Origin: SXMI01 sp964391365
Lineage (GTDB): Bacteria > Actinomycetota > Acidimicrobiia > Acidimicrobiales > Microtrichaceae
Reading direction: 5' to 3'
NCBI GenBank assembly: GCA_964391365.1
Contig: CAYMKW010000061.1
Span: 1-17,010 of the forward strand
Length of the DNA stretch: 17,010 bases
In this document: one piece after another, positions 13,277-17,010 of the stretch
Numbering within the stretch: position 1 is the stretch's first letter
Layout of the letters: each line of letters begins with the position of its first letter
Position numbers and translations under genes: made by a program
The notes under the pieces: model-generated
Told to the model about the DNA's origin: nothing
The model's input: only the letters and a program-made list of their open reading frames with translations
The model's database searches: none

Positions 13277-15205
13277 TCACTTGTAGCTGCGCTGGGTCAG
13301 CTCGACGTTCTCGAAGACGAGCGGCTCCTTGTTCAGCACGGCGTCGCGCTGCACATCGGGGCCGCCCCACTCCCAGGCGCCGACGAAGGCGAAGTGCTCG
13401 TCGTCGCGCTTCGCCTCGCCCTCCTCGGTCTGGTGCTCCTCGCGGAAGTGGCCGCCGCAGGACTCCTCGCGCTGGAGCGCGTCGGCGACCTTGAGCTCGG
13501 CCATCTCCATGAAGTCCGCCACGCGGAGCGCCTTCTCGAGCGACTGGTTGAAGCCCTTCGGATCGCCGAGCACCCGCACGTCGGACCAGAACTCGTCGCG
13601 CAGCGCCGGGATCTCGGACAGGGCCTTCTCCAGGCCGTTCTTGTTCCGGCTCATGCCGCAGTAGTCCCAGACGAGCTTGCCCAGCTCACGGTGGTAGTGG
13701 TCGGGGGACCGGGTGCCCTGGACGGCGACCAGGCGGTCGATGCGGTCCTGGGACTCGACCTGCGCCTCGGTGAACACTGCGTCGGAGGTGTCCATGACGG
13801 GCGTGCCGAGCAGTCCGGCGAGGTAGCCCGGCACGGTCGCCGGCGCCACGAAGTAGCCGTCGGCCAGACCCTGCATGAGCGCGGATGCGCCGAGTCGGTT
13901 GGCGCCGTGGTCCGAGAAGTTGGCCTCGCCCAGGGCGAACAGCCCGGGAATCGACGTCATCAGGTTGTAGTCCACCCACAGTCCGCCCATCGTGTAGTGG
14001 GTGGCGGGGTAGATGCGCATGGGGACCCGGTACGGGTTCTCGCCGGTGATCCGCTCGTACATGTCGAACAGGTTCCCGTAGCGGGCCTTGATGGTGTCCT
14101 CTCCGAAACGCTGGATCGCATCGGAGAAGTCCAGGTAGACGCCGTTCTTGAGCGGGCCGACGCCGCGGCCCTCGTCGACGACCGTCTTGGAGTTCCGGGA
14201 CGCCACGTCGCGGGGGACCAGGTTGCCGAACGCCGGGTACTTCCGTTCCAGGTAGTAGTCACGTTCGGCCTCGGGGATGTCACCCGGAGCCCGCTGTTCG
14301 TCGAACTCGGCCGGCACCCAGATCCGGCCGTCGTTGCGCAGCGACTCGGACATGAGCGTGAGCTTGGACTGGAACTCGTCGGCCGGCGGGATGCACGTCG
14401 GGTGGATCTGGGTGAAGCACGGGTTGGCGAACGCCGCACCCTTGCGGTGTGCCCGCCACGTGGCCGTGACGTTGCAGGCCTTGGCGTTGGTCGACAGGAA
14501 GTAGACGTTTCCGTAGCCGCCGGTGCAGAGCAGCACGGCGTGGCCGGCGAACGACACCATCTCGCCGGTGAGCAGGTCCCGGCAGGTGATGCCCTGGGCC
14601 CGGTCGTCGGCGACGACCACGTCCTGCATCTCCATCCGGTTGTACAGCTCGACGGTTCCCAGGTGGATCTGCCGGGCGAGCGCCTGGTACGCCCCGAGCA
14701 GGAGCTGCTGGCCGGTCTGTCCGCGTGCGTAGAAGGTGCGTGACACCTGGGCGCCACCGAACGACCGGTTGTCGAGCAGGCCGCCGTACTCACGGGCGAA
14801 CGGCACGCCCTGGGCGGCGCACTGGTCGATGATGTTCCCGGACACCTGGGCGAGCCGGTAGACGTTGGCCTCCCGGGACCGGTAGTCGCCGCCCTTGATG
14901 GTGTCGTAGAAGAGACGGTGCACGCTGTCGCCGTCGTTCCGGTAGTTCTTGGCGGCGTTGATGCCACCCTGGGCGGCGATGGAGTGCGCCCGCCGCGGCG
15001 AGTCGTGGTAGGTGAAGACCTTCACGTTGTAGCCGAGCTCGCCCAGGCTGGCGGCGGCCGAGGCGCCCGCCAGTCCGGTGCCGACCACCAGCACCGTGAA
15101 CTTCCGGCGGTTGTTCGGGTTGACCAGCTTCAGGTCGAACTTGTGGTTGTCCCACTTGTCGGCGAGCGGTCCCGAGGGGATCTTCGCGTCGAGGTTCAGT
15201 GCCAT
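13277..15205 (-). CDS. sdhA: Succinate dehydrogenase flavoprotein subunit
   Basis: A 642-residue catalytic subunit oxidising succinate to fumarate at the cytoplasmic face of complex II. The FAD-binding fold opens with VVGTGLAGASAA (40-51). His74 in RRAHSIAAQGG is the expected covalent FAD ligand. Substrate-site residues fit His403 (ATHYTMGG) and Arg437 (GANRLGAS). The sequence WVDYNLMTSIPGLFALGEANFSDHG shows the type that pairs with single-subunit cytochrome b558 anchors. Length is typical for that type. ATG at 15205 follows GAGGAG (15213-15218) at 7 nt. It lies 25 nt after sdhC and 84 nt before sdhB in one operon. It could in principle act as fumarate reductase, but an aerobic TCA role fits the icd and mdh neighbours. 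Confidence 0.97.
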   Translation of the reverse strand: MALNLDAKIPSGPLADKWDNHKFDLKLVNPNNRRKFTVLVVGTGLAGASAAASLGELGYNVKVFTYHDSPRRAHSIAAQGGINAAKNYRNDGDSVHRLFYDTIKGGDYRSREANVYRLAQVSGNIIDQCAAQGVPFAREYGGLLDNRSFGGAQVSRTFYARGQTGQQLLLGAYQALARQIHLGTVELYNRMEMQDVVVADDRAQGITCRDLLTGEMVSFAGHAVLLCTGGYGNVYFLSTNAKACNVTATWRAHRKGAAFANPCFTQIHPTCIPPADEFQSKLTLMSESLRNDGRIWVPAEFDEQRAPGDIPEAERDYYLERKYPAFGNLVPRDVASRNSKTVVDEGRGVGPLKNGVYLDFSDAIQRFGEDTIKARYGNLFDMYERITGENPYRVPMRIYPATHYTMGGLWVDYNLMTSIPGLFALGEANFSDHGANRLGASALMQGLADGYFVAPATVPGYLAGLLGTPVMDTSDAVFTEAQVESQDRIDRLVAVQGTRSPDHYHRELGKLVWDYCGMSRNKNGLEKALSEIPALRDEFWSDVRVLGDPKGFNQSLEKALRVADFMEMAELKVADALQREESCGGHFREEHQTEEGEAKRDDEHFAFVGAWEWGGPDVQRDAVLNKEPLVFENVELTQRSYK

Positions 15206-15230
15206 GTCGGTGCTCCTCGTTGTGCTTCGC

Positions 15231-15980
15231 TCAGTTGGACACGATGCCGGTGAGCACCGCGATGGGGAAGAAGACGTTCATGCCGGCCACCACGACGGCG
15301 AACCCGGCGGCGAACCCGCGGCGGACGCCGTTGTAGCGGGGGCTGTTCAGTCCCAGGCTCTGGAACATCGACCAGCCGCCGTGGAACAGGTGCACGCCCA
15401 GGGCGATGTTGGCGACGATGTAGATGGCGGCCACGGGGGGACGGCTCAGGCTGTTGACCAGGTTGTTGTAGGCGTCGGCCTTCACGAAGTCGGGCTGGAA
15501 CCAGCCCCAGGTCAGGTCGGCCAGGTGGAACAGCAGGTAGAGGCCGATGATGATCCCGCTCCAGCGCATGGTCCTGGCGGCGAAGTTGGCGGCGATGTAG
15601 TCGCGGGGCGACTGGTACTTCACCGGTCGGGCGCGGTGGTTCATCCGGGTCAGCTGGTAGGCCGAGGTGATGTGCAGGCCGAACATCACGATGAGGCCGA
15701 CCCGGAACATCCACAGGACGCCGTTCTCGGGGACGATCGGGTAGAGGAGCGTCTTGAGGGACTCGGCGTAGGCGTCGAACTCCTCGGCGCCCAGGAACAT
15801 CTTGAGGTTCCCGACCATGTGGGCGAAGACGAAGCCCATCAGACCGATGCCCGTGACGGCCATCACCCACTTCTTGCCGACCGCGCTGGACCAGAACTCC
15901 ACCGGCCAGGGCCGGTTGGCCCTGTGGGGACGGTGCACCTGCGGCGCATCCGCTCCCCGACGTTCCATGGCCTGGGTCAT
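15231..15980 (-). CDS. sdhC: Succinate dehydrogenase cytochrome b558 subunit
   Basis: A 249-residue membrane anchor of complex II. Five membrane spans are visible near 37-56, 90-110, 138-158, 183-203 and 223-247. One histidine sits in each of the first four: His54, His103, His152 and His197 (or His200). Their regular spacing of 45-49 residues mirrors the four ligands of the diheme B. subtilis-type SdhC, so two haems b and menaquinone reduction are expected. No separate sdhD exists, as usual for this class. ATG at 15980 has GGAGG (15989-15993) at 8 nt; an earlier in-frame ATG at 15995 has none. It is the first gene of sdhCAB, with a good promoter upstream. The N-terminus (about 35 residues) is polar and His/Arg/Pro-rich. 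Confidence 0.94.
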   Translation of the reverse strand: MTQAMERRGADAPQVHRPHRANRPWPVEFWSSAVGKKWVMAVTGIGLMGFVFAHMVGNLKMFLGAEEFDAYAESLKTLLYPIVPENGVLWMFRVGLIVMFGLHITSAYQLTRMNHRARPVKYQSPRDYIAANFAARTMRWSGIIIGLYLLFHLADLTWGWFQPDFVKADAYNNLVNSLSRPPVAAIYIVANIALGVHLFHGGWSMFQSLGLNSPRYNGVRRGFAAGFAVVVAGMNVFFPIAVLTGIVSN

Positions 15981-16053
15981 CCCCGGGACCTCCATTCGAA
16001 CTGGCTGCTCGCCCCGTGGGGCGGAGGCGCCGGCGGGAGGCCGGGCCGCCTGC

Positions 16054-16083
16054 AACCTACCGCCGACGCCGGGGGCCTCCCAA
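16054..16083 (-). promoter_or_regulatory. Promoter of sdhCAB
   Basis: On the minus strand TTGGGA (16083 down to 16078), 18 nt, then TAGGTT (16059 down to 16054) makes the best-spaced -35/-10 pair in the window. Transcription would start near 16047, giving a leader of about 67 nt before the sdhC ATG. Confidence 0.5.
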
Positions 16084-16108
16084 ACACCCGGAGTGGTCGA
16101 GCGACCCG

Positions 16109-16114
16109 TAGCGT
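16109..16114 (+). promoter_or_regulatory. Leaderless-type -10 of the prmA-like gene
   Basis: TAGCGT ends 8 nt before the GTG at 16123. That start has no Shine-Dalgarno sequence, so the message probably begins at the start codon. It lies about 25 bp from the divergent sdhC promoter. Confidence 0.45.
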
Positions 16115-16122
16115 GTCGGTCC

Positions 16123-17010
16123 GTGGAGGTCGTCGTGGTGGCCGTGCGGGCTGTGGTGGCGGCCGCCGAGCTGGTCGCCGACGAGCTCTTCGCCCTCGGT
16201 GCCTCGGCGGTGGGGGAGCAGGCGGTCGACGGTGGCGCCGTCGGGGAGGTCGAGCTCGTCGCCGACCTGCCGGCAGCATCGTTGGCGGACCTGCGCCATC
16301 CGTACCGGATCGTGGACGTCGCCCCGGAGGTGGCCGACGGTTGGCGGGCGCACGCCTCGGCGGTCATCGCCGGCCGTTTCGTGCTCCGGCCGGTCTGGTG
16401 CGAACCGCCGGCGTTCCTCGGGTCGCCGGACGGTCCACCGGTCGAGGTGCTGCTGGACCCGGGCGGCTCCTTCGGCTCGGGCAGCCACCCGACGACCCGG
16501 ATGTGCGCGTCGCTGCTGGACCATCCGGTCGTGCGCAGGCAGCTCGACGGCGACGTGCTCGACGTGGGTTCCGGCAGCGGCGTCCTGGCCGTTGCCGCCG
16601 CCCTGGTCGGGGCGGTCTCGGTCACGGCGATCGACGTCGACCCGGCGGCTCGATCGGCCACGGCCCGGGCCGCCGCACTCAACGGTGTGGCCGACCGGGT
16701 GCACGTCGTCCCGGACGGGCTGGGCGACCTGTCGGCCGCCGTGCTCGACGGCTCCCGGCCGCCGTTCGGCCTGGTGCTCGCCAACGTCCTGATCCCTGTG
16801 ATCGAGGAGCACGCCGGGGATCTGGTCGCCGTGGCGGGCCCCGGTGCGGTGCTCGTCGTGAGCGGACTGCTCGGGCCGCAGGTCGATCGGGCGGTCGCCG
16901 CGCTGGCCGCTGCGGCGGCGGACCGGGGCGGTCCGGACCGGGTGGAGGTCGTGGAGGAGGTGGCCGATGGTGAGTGGCGGACCGTGGTGTTCCGGCTCGG
17001 TCACCGCGCC
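16123..17010 (+). CDS. prmA: Ribosomal protein L11 methyltransferase-like protein (3' end beyond window)
   Basis: A SAM-dependent methyltransferase resembling PrmA, which trimethylates ribosomal protein L11 in the cytoplasm. The 296 codons present are close to full family length. Residues 1-85 form a small N-terminal domain. WRAHASAVIAGRFVLRPVW (74-92) matches the PrmA linker, DPGGSFGSGSHPTT (112-125) the family's DPG-x-AFG-TG-THPTT, DVLDVGSGSGVLAVAAA (144-160) the SAM-binding motif I, and LVLANVL (217-223) the NxL active-site loop. Gly-Ser replaces the usual Gly-Thr twice in the DPG motif. GTG at 16123 is chosen because translation up to it is continuous with the family and TAGCGT sits 8 nt upstream. 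It diverges from sdhCAB. A related small-molecule or protein methyltransferase of the same fold cannot be excluded. Confidence 0.82.
   Translation, partial: MEVVVVAVRAVVAAAELVADELFALGASAVGEQAVDGGAVGEVELVADLPAASLADLRHPYRIVDVAPEVADGWRAHASAVIAGRFVLRPVWCEPPAFLGSPDGPPVEVLLDPGGSFGSGSHPTTRMCASLLDHPVVRRQLDGDVLDVGSGSGVLAVAAALVGAVSVTAIDVDPAARSATARAAALNGVADRVHVVPDGLGDLSAAVLDGSRPPFGLVLANVLIPVIEEHAGDLVAVAGPGAVLVVSGLLGPQVDRAVAALAAAAADRGGPDRVEVVEEVADGEWRTVVFRLGHRA

Noticed and set aside
12632..14743. 703-codon plus-strand frame opposite sdhB/sdhA
   Set aside because: Antisense shadow of two well-supported genes; Val/Leu/Gly/His-rich without domain motifs.
15078..16973. 631-codon plus-strand frame spanning sdhC and the prmA-like gene
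   Set aside because: Crosses a divergent promoter region and ends in Gly/Arg low complexity; the correct prmA-like frame starts at 16123.

Overview
This window comes from a high-GC actinobacterial chromosome. Third positions are strongly G/C, GTG starts are common and long spurious antisense frames abound. The family set (human-IDH1-like NADP isocitrate dehydrogenase, diheme cytochrome b558-type SdhCAB, dimeric cytosolic-type malate dehydrogenase, DUF4397 and DUF7064-like proteins) suggests an Acidimicrobiia-like lineage. That placement is an inference; no rRNA or marker tree is available. I see no phage, insertion sequence, CRISPR array, tRNA or rRNA, and no intergenic gap exceeds 300 bases.

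Layout. (1) 1-2437: a 5'-partial minus-strand icd diverges from a plus-strand aldehyde dehydrogenase gene, which ends at a 40-bp near-perfect palindrome. (2) 2465-6174: two overlapping ABC exporter half-transporters whose catalytic defects are complementary, predicting an asymmetric heterodimer. (3) 6320-8125: mdh, then a secreted protein with two DUF4397-like repeats. (4) 8205-11234: an SCP2 sterol-carrier-like gene on the minus strand diverges, from what look like two back-to-back leaderless promoters, from a plus-strand run encoding an orphan phosphohistidine swivelling domain, an unrecognised 397-residue protein and a CrtC/AttH-like (DUF7064-type) protein. A strong bidirectional hairpin follows. 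(5) 11501-12312: a minus-strand pair, a putative lipoprotein gene overlapping a QueF-type reductase gene by 4 nt. (6) 12413-15980: the minus-strand sdhC-sdhA-sdhB operon. (7) 16123-17010: a divergent, 3'-partial prmA-like methyltransferase gene, apparently leaderless.

How they work together. Three TCA-cycle steps are encoded within about 16 kb: isocitrate to 2-oxoglutarate, succinate to fumarate, and malate to oxaloacetate. Four evenly spaced histidines in SdhC suggest a diheme, menaquinone-type complex II. The least explained part is 8205-11234. There a small phosphoryl-carrier domain without its usual ATP-binding and PEP/pyruvate domains is translationally coupled to a protein of unknown family, beside two proteins from hydrophobic-ligand-binding families. 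This is the best candidate here for an undescribed system.

A recurrent TANNNT hexamer occurs either 7-8 nt before a start codon (leaderless) or upstream of a Shine-Dalgarno leader. All annotation is from reading the sequence; no homology search was run.
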